A DNA stretch of 64,000 nucleotides, from contig NC_058523.1 of NCBI RefSeq assembly GCF_904849725.1, positions 171,722,689 to 171,786,688 of the forward strand, written 5' to 3'. Below are positions 23,490-34,153 of this stretch, piece by piece. The notes under the pieces are model-generated. The model was not told the origin of the DNA. It saw nothing but the letters and a program-made list of their open reading frames with translations, and did not search any database. This DNA comes from Hordeum vulgare subsp. vulgare (Eukaryota > Streptophyta > Magnoliopsida > Poales > Poaceae). Numbering within the stretch: the first letter of the stretch is position 1; every line of letters starts with the position of its first letter. A program made the position numbers and the translations under genes.

Positions 23490-23840
23490 TAGGCGGGATT
23501 TCAATGTTTCAGCTTCAGGTCCATCAGCTACTAACCCAGTTTGGCATTGTCTTTGGAAACTATCCATACCTCTCAAAGTTCAGATCTTGTGCTGGAGAAA
23601 TCAATTCTTACTAACCGTCAAGTAGGTTGGCTGGGTCATTGTCCTATATGCAATCAAGGTGTTGAAGATGTCAAGTATCTCTTGTTTACCTGCAGCCGAG
23701 CCACTGCCCTTTGGAATGCGCTGGGACTAGCTCATGTGATTTCGGACGCAGCTGCCTTGAATCGCTTAGGATCTGCAATTTTGGAGCACTTTATTTGTAT
23801 CCCCTCACAGCCATATGCCGTCAGTTATCATACAAACTAG
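23490..23840 (+). pseudogene. LINE reverse-transcriptase C-terminal zinc finger fragment (zf-RVT-like)
   Basis: The 23541-23840 frame contains the pattern CPICNQGVEDVKYLLFTC followed by ATALWNALGL, typical of the zinc-binding domain after non-LTR reverse transcriptases. Just upstream, a shifted frame reads LWKLSIPLKVQILCWR, the usual beginning of the same domain, so one frameshift separates the halves near 23580. No RT catalytic region is present. It is an isolated domain scrap inside the Helitron. Confidence 0.7.
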
Positions 23841-24440
23841 ATCATTGATGGCGTGCGTTGCCGCGCCCGTCCATTTTACCGGTAGAATGAAAACAATATT
23901 TCAAATGATGGCATGAAACATAAAAGTTGGATGCAAAATGAGTTGATTGGGATACCAATTCTAAGTTAGTTATAGAATTATTCCCTGCTACTATTTGTTG
24001 ACCACAATTGGCAACTAGGTTGAAGATTTGGGATCAGATGTTGTGCAAAGAATGAGGCACCAGGGTACTGAACTAACAGCAGGGGAGGACGATTCTTCAG
24101 GTACCATTATTCGTTCATTAATTTGGTATAATCTTAATGTAGGAGAATTATCACTCTATGATATGAAATCCCAACATATAGCAATGATAAAATTCTGATA
24201 TTGAATGGTTCTTTTATAAGTACAATTGTAAGATCTATGATTCTAGCATCGACTTTTAACTCGACAGTACTAATTGGACATATAATTGATGATTTATGGA
24301 CAACAAAATATTTTGTTGTTTTTAGTTATTCAATCAGATTCATCTAGCCCTTTCTTGACTTTCTAATTATTCCACCCTCTATCTCTAAAACTCAGAAATG
24401 GATATAAATTGCTATTTTTGTTGTACTTATCTGTGGTCGA

Positions 24441-24794
24441 AGCTTTTTATTTATAGGTGATGGAAAGCTAACAATACTTTTGATTATTTCAAAGCAATGT
24501 CAGATTTAATAATTTGAACTAAACTCGACTACAACATGTTGATGTAGATGAGTCTAAACACAATTAACATAATCATCCAATTTTCAGTGAGTAAAACAGG
24601 TTGGTGAGGTAATTTTAAGCTTTTTATTTATAGGTGATGGAAAGCTAACAATACTTTTGATTATTTCAAAGCAATGTCAGATTTAATAATTTGAACTAAA
24701 CTCGACTACAACATGTTGATGTAGATGAGTCTAAACACAATTAACATAATCATCCAATTTTCAGTGAGTAAAACAGGTTGGTGAGGTAATTTTA
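24441..24794. repeat. 177-bp tandem duplication next to the Helitron 3' end
   Basis: Two copies, 24441-24617 and 24618-24794, both starting AGCTTTTTATTTATAGGTGA and ending GGTGAGGTAATTTTA. They appear essentially identical by eye. The second copy ends four bases before the 3' hairpin. Confidence 0.95.
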
Positions 24795-24797
24795 CTT

Positions 24798-24826
24798 CCG
24801 TTGCAATGCACGGGCATTTGTGCTAG
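24798..24826 (+). other. Helitron 3' terminal hairpin and CTAG end
   Basis: CCGTTGC and GCACGG pair around AAT (one bulged T) at 24798-24813, then GCATTTGTGCTAG. Such hairpins mark the end of rolling-circle transfer. Confidence 0.65.
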
Positions 24827-25815
24827 TTGTGTTCAAATCATAATATTGGTAGTAGGCCCAGTGTTTAATCATTGAAAGGTTAAAGTATTTAAACTTAGAA
24901 GTTAACTCAGGTAAGATAGTAAATAGTAAAGAAAATGTTAATATAAGGTGCATAATAAATCCCTCTAAAGAGCATATTTGGCATACTTCTCAGAGCCAAC
25001 AAAATATAGTTGTCGATCTGGTATATAACATTTTTATATCTTGGAAAAAAGACAAGATAATTTAGACCAAAAATTTGAAAGTATATTCAAAGAATACAAA
25101 AAACTTGCAGATAAGTATTCTGGGTTGAATGATAAAATTGATCTAGCTTTACATAAGCTAGAGGAAGCAAAGGCAAGCCAAAATATAATTTGCAAGAATA
25201 ATAATTATATTAAAGAAGAAGTGTTATCAATAGGCCATTAGCTAAGTAACGGTAAAGATTCACTCCCACGTACTGAAAAAGGACACGGTGTACTTGAAAT
25301 AGAAAAGTTGGTACAAAAGTTAAAACTTTGGTCCTCTCATAATTATATGACTGAATACAACCAAGCATTAAATTAAGCAGCCAAATACTTATCACCTGAC
25401 ATCAATTTTCTAAACAAGACTCCAAAATAATAATAAGACAAAATAACACAATTCTCCATCTATTAATCCATGTTTTAGATAAGCTAAATAGTGTTCAAAG
25501 CAACAAAGAAATTCTGCTATCATCATTCGAAATAGTAGTCTCTCGAGAAATATTAATTAAGAAAAATAGACATATCTAAAGGCTTCCTTAGAAGAGACAA
25601 AACCCTTCGATTAGTAAGGCAAGATTCAAGACCTCCAACAATGAATCATAGATTATTATGTAAAACTGATAATATTGATAGTATAGATATTCAAAAAGAC
25701 CTAAAGAGATACGAGAAGGACACGCTAAGAAAAATGAAACCGCATCTAGAGAAGTAGAGCTAAGTGTGTTAACGTATCCAATAGATTTAAAAATTATGAG
25801 CAATAATATTGAAAA
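24827..25815 (+). pseudogene. A-rich block of decayed short ORFs, possible endogenous pararetrovirus fragment
   Basis: The plus strand is strongly A-rich and codes in pieces. One frame from about 25041 gives 66 Lys/Glu-rich residues with coiled-coil character (FKEYKKLADKYSGLNDKID), then stops at about 25240, and continues coding-like to about 25425 with a few more stops. Further frames follow at about 25480-25560 and 25570-25760 (the last ends with LKRYEKDTLRKMKPHLEK). Consecutive small, A-rich, coiled-coil ORFs without introns resemble the 5' ORFs of bacilliform caulimovirids, but I see no RT, PBS or movement domain. Alternatives are an unknown retroelement gag or a gene remnant. 24827-25030 shows nothing recognisable. 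Confidence 0.3.
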
Positions 25816-25914
25816 TGTTGGGAAACGTCGCATGGAAAACAAAAATTTTCCTACGCTCACCAAGATCAATCTATGAAGATCAACATCTATGAGAGGAGAG
25901 ATCGGATCCACATT
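25816..25914 (-). repeat. Truncated Copia LTR end
   Basis: Starts TGTTGGGAAACGTCGCATGG and stays homologous to the minus-strand LTR end at 802 for about 100 bp. It stops where TGTAACACCC of the next element begins. Confidence 0.75.
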
Positions 25915-28282
25915 TGTAACACCCAAAATACTGTCCTATCCTTATTTTGGCGCGGGGGCCTTGACAGGGATAGAAACGCATCTCGTCGTTTTGCAAGAAT
26001 GAATATCGTTACAGGTACATATACTGAAAAGATGAGTATACGGAGTTGGTTTACACTCGCCACGAGCAACATAAGAGTCATACCAGTACAATACATACAA
26101 TCATCATGAAGAAGAGCAGGGTCCGTCTACGGACGAAAACAAATGATAAAAGAACGACGTCCATCCTTGCTATCCCAGGTTGCCGGCCTGAAACCCATCC
26201 TAGATCGATGATGAAGAAGAAGAAACTCCAAATAGCACAATCATCGCGCTCACGTCAAAGTAAATCTTTAGCTGTACCTGCAACTGGTGTTGTAGTAATC
26301 TGTGAGCCACATGGACTCAACAATCTTATTTCCAAAGGTATCAAGACTAGCAAAGCTTAATGGGTGAGGTATGGTTAAGTGGTGAGGCTGCAGCAAGCGA
26401 CTAGCATGTATTTAAGGTGGCTAACTTACGAATACATGAATAAGAGGGGGATGATCTACGCACATCGAAAGTGAGCTACCGATGATCAAATGAATGATCT
26501 TGAACACCTACTTATGTCAGACATAACCCCACCGTGTCCTCGGTCGGAGAAGGAGCCTACGAAAGAGACAATCACGGTTACACACTCAGTTGGTAAGTTT
26601 TAATTAAGTTTACTTCAGGTCGTCTAGAACTGGATGTTAAACAAAGTTTCCACGTTGCCACATAACCACCGGAACGACTTTCGGAAAGATTTAACCCTGC
26701 ACGGGTGCTCCAACTAGTCCATCACAAATTACCACAAGACGCATAGAAAACTTCGATCACGGAACTCGTGATCTCGTCGGATTCCTTAGTGGAAAACCTC
26801 AACACTGAGAAGACCCAAAGCATCACCGGAATCCCGATGCAGAAGATATTTCGTCAAAGGTAAAACTAATCCAGCAAGGCCGACCGACGTGTCGACGATC
26901 CTGATAGGAGCCACGTATCTCGTTCTTAGGACATGACGGATAGGCTACGCGTACGGTGGCCTGATAGAAATCACCCAAGTTGTCCTGGGTTGGCCCTGCA
27001 CAGTGCTCTGGGTTGGACCAACACTCATGAGGAGCACTGGACCGGGGGTTGATTAAATATCGACGGGGTCCGGAAAGTCCCTATGCAGTTTATTAGGTTA
27101 TTAGGCAAATGTAGTAGCAAAGTTGGCCTTGCCAGGCCAGTTTTAATCTAAGACGAATTATGAAGGGGGTCCCCATAACAACCCCGATCGTGTTAGGACC
27201 GCTCAATTATGGAATATAACACCGGTAGCCGAAACTAAGGCGGCAAAGGTGGAACAAAACACCAGGCTATGCGCAGCTGGGCCTTGGGCGGAGCTGGCCC
27301 ATGCTGCGGGGCGAGGGAGCGAGGCGCCTGCGCTGCCTCATCGTGCTCCTCGAGCATGAGGGATCCAGCAGTAGGGAGGCGGTGACACTCGATCAGGCGG
27401 CGGCCGGTGGCAAGGGGCGGCGGGCTCAGGCGGGATCCGATCCGGATTTGGCCCGAGGCAGCGCAGGAGGGGGATCGCAGTGGAGGAGCTTCAGCGACAT
27501 CGGCCTGGGTCCAGCGAGGGGCGGTGTTCCGGTGTCCCTCCAGTGGCCGGTGGTAGCGGACCGACGGGGAGACATGCTTGGGGAGGCGGGGCTAATGGAG
27601 CTGCCGCGAGCGGCGACCACAGGGGCTCGGGATCCTGTGGCGCCACGGGAGGAGCTCCTGCTTGGGGCTGTGGTTGGTGGCGGCGGCCTGATCTGGGTCC
27701 GGGGCGGGCCTCAGATGGGTTTGGCGGGACCGGCGGCTGGGATGAGAGTGGAGGTGGGAGAGAGATCTGGGCACGAATTTCGAGGAGGGTGAGGGTTAGG
27801 TCTAAATTAGGCAGGGGGTTGTCTATTTATAGACAGGGGGCTAGGGTTAGGGGTTTTTAGCTCTGGTTTCGACCATAGGATCGCAATCGGATGGTCTCGG
27901 CTGCGCCCTAGGGTTAGGTGAGCTAGTGGTTGTGTAGAGGGGGGTGTCTGGCTAAGATGAGAGGGAAACTGTGGCCCGGCAACGAGATTTTTAAAACCGA
28001 AAAACGTTCGACGATAAACCGATGATGTTGCCACTACGGTCGACCGTTCGGGTATCAAACAGAATCTGATTGTGAAGAAAATTGGCACGCGACCTACCTA
28101 CGCTAGAACAAGACCGCACGCCAAGTTTCAACCCAATCATAAAATATTTTTCGGACACCTCTAAAAACATATTTTATCGATGCCGTGGGCGCGTGCGTGT
28201 GTGGTTGGTCTTGAAATGGTCAACGACGAAAACGGAGAGAACCGACATCTAACCACGGATGGAAGTTTTGAAAACTGGCGGC
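25915..28282 (-). repeat. Gypsy-type LTR, minus strand (solo or truncated)
   Basis: The minus strand ends GGGTGTTACA at 25915, a usual Gypsy LTR 3' end. A TATA element at about 27826-27835 points leftward, followed by AACCCTAACCCTC-type leader and a GC-rich transcribed part (27300-27790). No PBS, PPT or pol frames adjoin it. The right end is not a clean TG...CA and is probably cut by the Copia LTR that follows. ORFs at 27301-27860 on both strands are GC-driven and not supported. Confidence 0.55.
27826..27835 (-). promoter_or_regulatory. TATA box of the minus-strand Gypsy LTR
   Basis: The plus strand reads CTATTTATAG, so the minus strand reads CTATAAATAG. Confidence 0.55.
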
Positions 28283-30076
28283 AACGAAGGCAAGAATAAA
28301 TTGGTTATTATAATATTTCCTTGTTCATGATAATCGTTTATTGTCCATGCTAGAATTGTATTGATTGGAAACTCAAATACATGTGTGGATACATAGACAA
28401 AACACTGTCCCTAGTGAGCCTCTGAAGGACTAGCTCGTTGATCAAAGATGGTCAAGGTTTCCTGGCCATAGACATGAGATGTCATTTGATAACGAGATCA
28501 CATCATTAGGAGAATGATGTGATGGACTAGACCCAAACCATGAACGTAGCATATGATCGTGTCAGTTTATTGCTACTATTTTTCTGCATGTCAATGTATC
28601 TGTTCCTATGACCATGAGATCATGCAACCCCCGGACACCGGAGGAATACCTTGTGTGTATCAAACATCACAACGTAACTGGGTGACTATAAAGGTACTCT
28701 ATAGGTATCTCCAAAGGTGTGTCTTGGGTTGTCATGGATCAGGACAAGGATTTGTCACTGCATGTGATGGAGAGGTATCTCGGGGCCCACTTGGTAATAC
28801 AACATCACAATAAGCCTTGCAAGCAATGTGACTAAGGAGTTAGTCACGGGATCTTGTATTATGGAATGTGTAAAGAGACTTGCCTGTAACGAGATTGAAC
28901 TAGGTATAGAGATATCGACGATCGAATCTCGGGCAAGTAACATACCGAAGGACAAAGGGAACAACATACGATATTAACTGAATCCTTGACATGGAGGTTA
29001 AATCGATAAAGATTTTCGTGGAATATGTAGGATCCAATATGGGCATCTAGGTCCCGCTATTGGTTATTTACCGGAGAGTGTATCAGGTCATGTCTACATA
29101 GTTCTCGAACCCGCAGGGTCTACACACTTAAGGTTCAGTGACGTTTCGGTATTATTAAGTTATGTATGTTGGTGACCAAAAGTTGTTTGGAGTCCCGGAT
29201 GAGATCCCGGACATCACGAGGAGCTTCGAAATTATCAGTAGTTAAATATTGATATATAGGAAAGTGATTTTTGAACTCCGGAAAAGTTTTGGTCATTTCC
29301 GGTAGTGTACCGGGAGTGACGAATGGGTTTCGGGGGTCCACCAGGTGGGCCCACCCACGCCAAAGGGTCACATGGGTTGTGGGAGGACGTGGACCAGCCC
29401 CTAGTGGGCTGGCCGAACCCCCCACTAAGGCCCAATGCGGCTAGGAGGTGGGATGGAAAGAAACCCAAGTGGGGAAGGGAGGAATCCTACTAGGAGTAGG
29501 ATTGGAGGTGGACTCTTCCACCTCCTCCACTTCGGCCGAACCGTTTGAGGGTTTTGAGTCTGCCTCCTCCCCTCCCTCCCTCCTATATATACTAGAGGAT
29601 TTGAGGGCAACCCTAACCCTAATAAGCCACGTGCTTCCCTCTCTCTCTCTAGGTCATTTTCTCCTGTAGATTAGTTCAGGAGAGCTTGGCGAAGCCCTGC
29701 TAGATTAGTTCATCATCACCACCACCACACCGTCGTGCTAGAGAACTCATCTACATCTCCGACCCTCTTGACGGATCAAGACGGCGGTGATCGTCATCGA
29801 GCTGTACGTGTGCTGAACGCGGAAGTGCCATCCGTTCGACACTAGATCGGGAAGGATCGTGATGAGATCTCAGGACGGACCGTGATGGGATCACGGGACG
29901 GATCGTGATTGGATCGCAAAGACATACGACTATATCAACCACATTATATACACTTCTGCTTAGTGATCTACAAGGGTATGTAGATGCACTCTCCCCTCTC
30001 GTAGGTGGTCATCACCATGGATAGATCTTGTGTGCGCGTAGGAAATTTTTTGTTTCCCATGTGATGTTCCCCAACA
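28283..30076 (+). repeat. 5' LTR of the WIS-like Copia (right copy)
   Basis: Homologous to 802-2619 in opposite orientation. It ends GTTCCCCAACA at 30076, followed by GTGG and the PBS. A TATA at about 29583-29590 precedes CCCTAACCCTAA leader sequence. Confidence 0.85.
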
Positions 30077-30077
30077 G

Positions 30078-30094
30078 TGGCATCATGAGCTAGG
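30078..30094 (+). other. Primer binding site, variant initiator-Met type
   Basis: TGGCATCATGAGCTAGG, identical to the site at 784-800 on the other strand. Confidence 0.7.
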
Positions 30095-31388
30095 TCTATG
30101 CGTAGATGACATCTCGAGTAGAAAACAAAGGAGTTTGTGGGCGTTAATGTTCAGATTGCTGCCTTCCTTAGTCTTTTCTTGATTCAACTGTATTGTTGGA
30201 TGAAGTGGCCTGGACCAACATTACTCGTACGCTTACGAGAGACCGGTTTCATCGACTAACATGCAACTTGTTGCATAAATATGCGTGGCGGGTGTCTGTT
30301 TCTCCAACTTTAGTTGAATCAGATTTGACCGACGCGGTCCTTGGAGAAGGTTAAATAGCAACTTGCATATCACCGTTGTGGTTTTGCGTAAGTAAGATGC
30401 GATCATACTAGATACCCATAGCAGCCACGTAACACATGCAACAACAAATTAGAGGACGTCTAACTTGTTTTTGCAGGGTATGCATGTGATGTGATATGGA
30501 CAACGACATGATGTGATACATTTGATGTATGAGATGATCACGTTGTAATAGTTAAATATCGACTTGCATGTCGATCCTACGACAACCGGCAGGAGCCACA
30601 AGGTTGTCTTTAATTATTTTGTGCTTGATGATGCTTTGCTTTATCGCTAGACAATAGTTTTAGTAGTAACAAAATAGTTAGCGCGACAACCTTGATAGAA
30701 GCACAAGGACGGAGATCATGGTGTGGCGCCGGTGACGATGGAGATCATGCCGGTGCTTTGGTGATGGAGATCAAGAAGCACAAGTTCATGGCCATATCAT
30801 GTCACTTATGATTTGCATGTGATGTTAATCCTTTTATGCACCTTATTTTTATTAGGACGACGGTAGCATTATAAGGCGATCCCTCACTAAAATTTCAAGA
30901 TAAAATTGTGTTCTCCCCAAGTGTGCACAGTTGCAACAGTTTGTCGTTTCGAGACACCACATGATGATCGGGTGTGATAGAATCTACGTTCACATACAAC
31001 GGGTGCAAAACAGTTGCACACGTGGAACACTCAGGTTAAACTTGACGAGCCTAGCATGTACAAACATGGCCTCGGAACACAAGAGACCGAAAGGTCGAAC
31101 ATGAGTGATATAGTAGATATGATCAACATATAGATATTCACCATTGAAGCCAACTTAACTCACATGGTGATCAGAGTTGAGTTGGTGAATTTGGATCATG
31201 TGTCACTCGAATGACTAGAGGAATGTAAATTTGAGTGGGAGTTCTTAAGTAATATGATTAATTGAACTTATTATCATGAACATAGTCAAAATGTCTTTGC
31301 AAATTATGTTGTAGATTGCGCTGTAGCTTTACTGTTTTTGATATGTTCGTAGAGAAAACTTAGTTCAAAGATGATAGTAGCAATTATA
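30095..31388 (+). other. Copia leader (5' UTR), no gene
   Basis: Untranslated leader between PBS and gag. The first 780 bp are the inverted counterpart of 1-783. It contains ACGACGGTAGCATTATAAGG and the GATGATCGGGTGTGATAG block also seen in the Angela leader at 36700-36900. Confidence 0.7.
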
Positions 31389-34153
31389 CGGACCGGGTCC
31401 ATAAACTGAGGATTGTCCTCATTGCTGCACAGAAGGCTTATGTCCTTAATGCACCGCTCAGTGTGCTACCCCCCGAGCATCGTCTATGGATGTTGCGAAC
31501 ATCTGACATACACGTTTTGATGATTGCGTGATAGTTTAGTGAGTAATTCTTAGCAACTTAGAATTGAGGTGCCCAAGACATTTTGAACGTCACAAAACAT
31601 ATGAGATGTTCCAAGAGCTGAAATTAGGATTTCAGGCTCGTGCCCATGTTGAAAGGTATGACACCTCCGACAAGATTCTTGGCCTGCAAAGTAGGGGAGA
31701 AAAGCTCAATCGTTGAGCAGGTGGTCAGATTGTGTAGGTACTATAATCGCTTGGATCGAGTGGGAGTTGATCTTCCAGATAAGATAGTGATTGGCATAGT
31801 TCTCCAAAGTCACTGCCACCAAGCTACTGGATCTTCGTGATGAACTATAGCATATCAGGGATGCACCAGATGATCCTGAGTTATTCGCGATGTTTGACAC
31901 CACCAAAGTAGAAATCAAGTAGGAGCATGAACTGTTGATGGTTAGTAAAACCACTAGTTCCGAGAAGGGCAAGGGAAAGAAGGGATACTTCATGAATGGC
32001 AAACCAGTTGCTCCTCTAGTGAAACCCAAGGTTGAACCCAAATCCGAGACTAAGTGCTTCTGTTATGAGGGAATGATCACTGAAGAGGAACTACCCTAGA
32101 TACTTGGTAGATAAGAAGGCTGCCAAAGTCGACAAAAGTATATTGGATATACATGATATTGATGTGTACCTTAGTAGTACTCCTAGTAGCATCGGGGTAT
32201 TAGATACCGGTTCAGTTGCTAAGTGTTAGTAACTCAAAATTATAACTACGGAATAAACGGATACTAGCAAGGGTGAGGTGACGATGTGTGTTGGAATTAA
32301 TTCCAAGGTTGATGTGATCAAACATCGCACGCTCCCTCTACCATCGGGATTAGTGTTGAACCTAAATAATTGTTATTTGGTGTTTGCGTTGAGAATAGGC
32401 ATGATTAGATTGTGTTTAATGCAATACGATTATTCATTTAAAGAGAATAATGGTTACTCTGTTTACTTGAATAATACCTTCAATGGTCATGCACCCAATA
32501 TGAATGGTTTATTGAATCTCGATCGTAGTGATACACATGTTCATAATATTGATGCCGAAAGATACAAAGTAGTAATGATAGTACCGTTAACTTGTGGCAC
32601 TACCGCTTGAGTCATATTGGTATAAAAACACATGAAGAAGCTCCATGCTGATGGATCTTCAGACTCACTCATTTTTGAATCGTTTGAGACATGCGAACCA
32701 TGCCTATTGGTGTAAACGCATGAACAAACTCCATACAGATGGATGGTTAAGACTCACTTGATTTTTAATCACTTGAGACATGCAAATCATTCCACATAGG
32801 CAAGATGACTAAAGGCCTCGTTTTCAGTCGGATGGAATGAGCAAGTGACTTGTTGGAAATAATACATTTTAATGTATGCAGTCCAATGAGTGCCGAGGCA
32901 CACAGTGGATATCGTTATGTTCTTACTTCACTGATGATTTGAGTAGATACATGTGTATTTGCTTGATGAATCACAAGTCTGATATATTGAAAAGTTCAAG
33001 CAATTTCAGAGTGAAGTTGAAGATCGTCATGACAAGAGGTTAATATGTCTACGATGTGATCATGGAGGTAAATATATCCGAGTTGCGAGTTTGGTATACA
33101 TTTAAGACAATGTGCAAATTGTTTCACAACTCATGGCACCTCGAACACCATAGTGTCATGGTGTGTCCGAACATCGTAGCAGCGCCCTATTAGATATGGT
33201 GCATACTATGATGTCTCTTATCGAATTACCACTATCGTTTTGGGGTTATGTATTAGAGACAACCACATTCACCTTATATAGGGCACCATTTATTTCCATT
33301 GAGATGACACCGTATGAACTATGGTTTAGAGAAACCTAAGCCGTCGTTTCTTAAAGTTTGGGGCTGCGATGCTTATGTCAAAAGGCTTTAGCCTGATAAG
33401 CTCGAACCCAAAGCGGATAATTGCATCTTCATAGGATACCCAAAGGAATCAGTTGGGTATGCCTCCTATCTCAGATCCAAAAGCAAAGTGTTTGTTGATG
33501 AAAATGGGTCCTTTCTCGAGAAAGAGTTTCTCTCGAAAGAATTGAGTGGAACTTGATGAGGTTTTTGAACCGTGACTTCAATCAGAGATTAGAAGGGCGC
33601 AGTAAATTATTCCTGTGGCGCCTACACGAGTTGAAGTGGAAGCTGATGATGGTGCTCATGAAGCTTCATATAAAGTCACTACCCAACCTCGTAGGTCGAC
33701 AAGGACACGTACTGCTCCAGAGTGGTACGGTAATACTGTCTTGGAGGTCATGTTGTTGGACAACAATGAACCTACGAGCTATGGAGAACCGATGGTGGGA
33801 ATGGATTCCGACCAATGTCTGCATGCCATGAAATCCGAGATAGGATCCATGTATGAAAACAAAGTGTAGACTTTGGAAGAACTACTTGATGGTCGTAAGG
33901 CTATTAAGTAGAAGTGGATCTTTAAAAGGAAGACATACGATGATGGTGAATGTCACCATTAAGAAAGCTCAACTTGCCGCCAAGATGTTTTCGACAAGCT
34001 CAAGGAGTTGACTACGATGAGACTTTCTCACCCGTAGGGATGCTAAAGTCTCTTGGAATTATGTTTGCAGTTGCTGCATTTTCAACTATGTAATCTTGCA
34101 GATGGATATCAAAACATTGTTTCCTCGACAGTTTCCTTAAGGAAAGGTTGTAT
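31389..34153 (+). pseudogene. Copia gag-pol remnant
   Basis: Fragments keep the order of a Copia polyprotein but change frame often. Gag: IVLIAAQKAYVLNAPL near 31400 and a region to about 31900. A ruined CCHC knuckle lies near 32052 (KCFCYEG). Protease: GVLDTGSVAKC near 32195. GAG-pre-integrase: LWHYRLSHIGIKTH near 32597, followed by an 89-bp partial duplication. Integrase: SLIELPLSFWGYVLETT near 33220 and KVWGCDAYVK near 33355. The linker and RT start lie at 33615-33950 (MKSEIGSMYENK, KWIFKRK). RT is cut at 34153 by the Angela LTR. No stretch could give a working protein. Confidence 0.85.

Larger units (their letters stand above)
20574..24826 (+). mobile_element. Helitron-like element carrying captured fragments
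   Basis: Begins TCTCCCCTAATAATAAAGCG after an A (20573). Ends with a 3' hairpin (24798-24813) and CTAG at 24823-24826, followed by T. The A|TC...CTAG|T arrangement, lack of TSD and terminal hairpin are the Helitron signature, and both ends resemble grass Helitrons I know. No Rep-helicase frame is present, so it is non-autonomous. Inside are a GC-rich gene start (20700-21545), an exon-like segment (21903-22038), a LINE zinc-finger fragment (23490-23840) and a 177-bp tandem duplication (24441-24794). Size 4253 bp. Confidence 0.7.
28283..34153 (+). mobile_element. WIS-like Copia retrotransposon, decayed, cut by Angela
   Basis: LTR (about 28283-30076), PBS, long leader (30095-31388), then remnants of gag, protease, integrase and the start of RT up to 34153, where the Angela LTR begins in mid-RT. 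The rest must lie beyond Angela's 3' end, outside the window. Many stops and indels mark it as older than its neighbours. The first bases of the LTR (TGTTGG...) are missing or diverged, so the start is approximate. Confidence 0.85.

Noticed and set aside
27301..27860. Overlapping plus-strand frames of 163 and 126 codons
   Set aside because: GC-rich transcribed part of a minus-strand Gypsy LTR, with equally long frames on the other strand; no domain.
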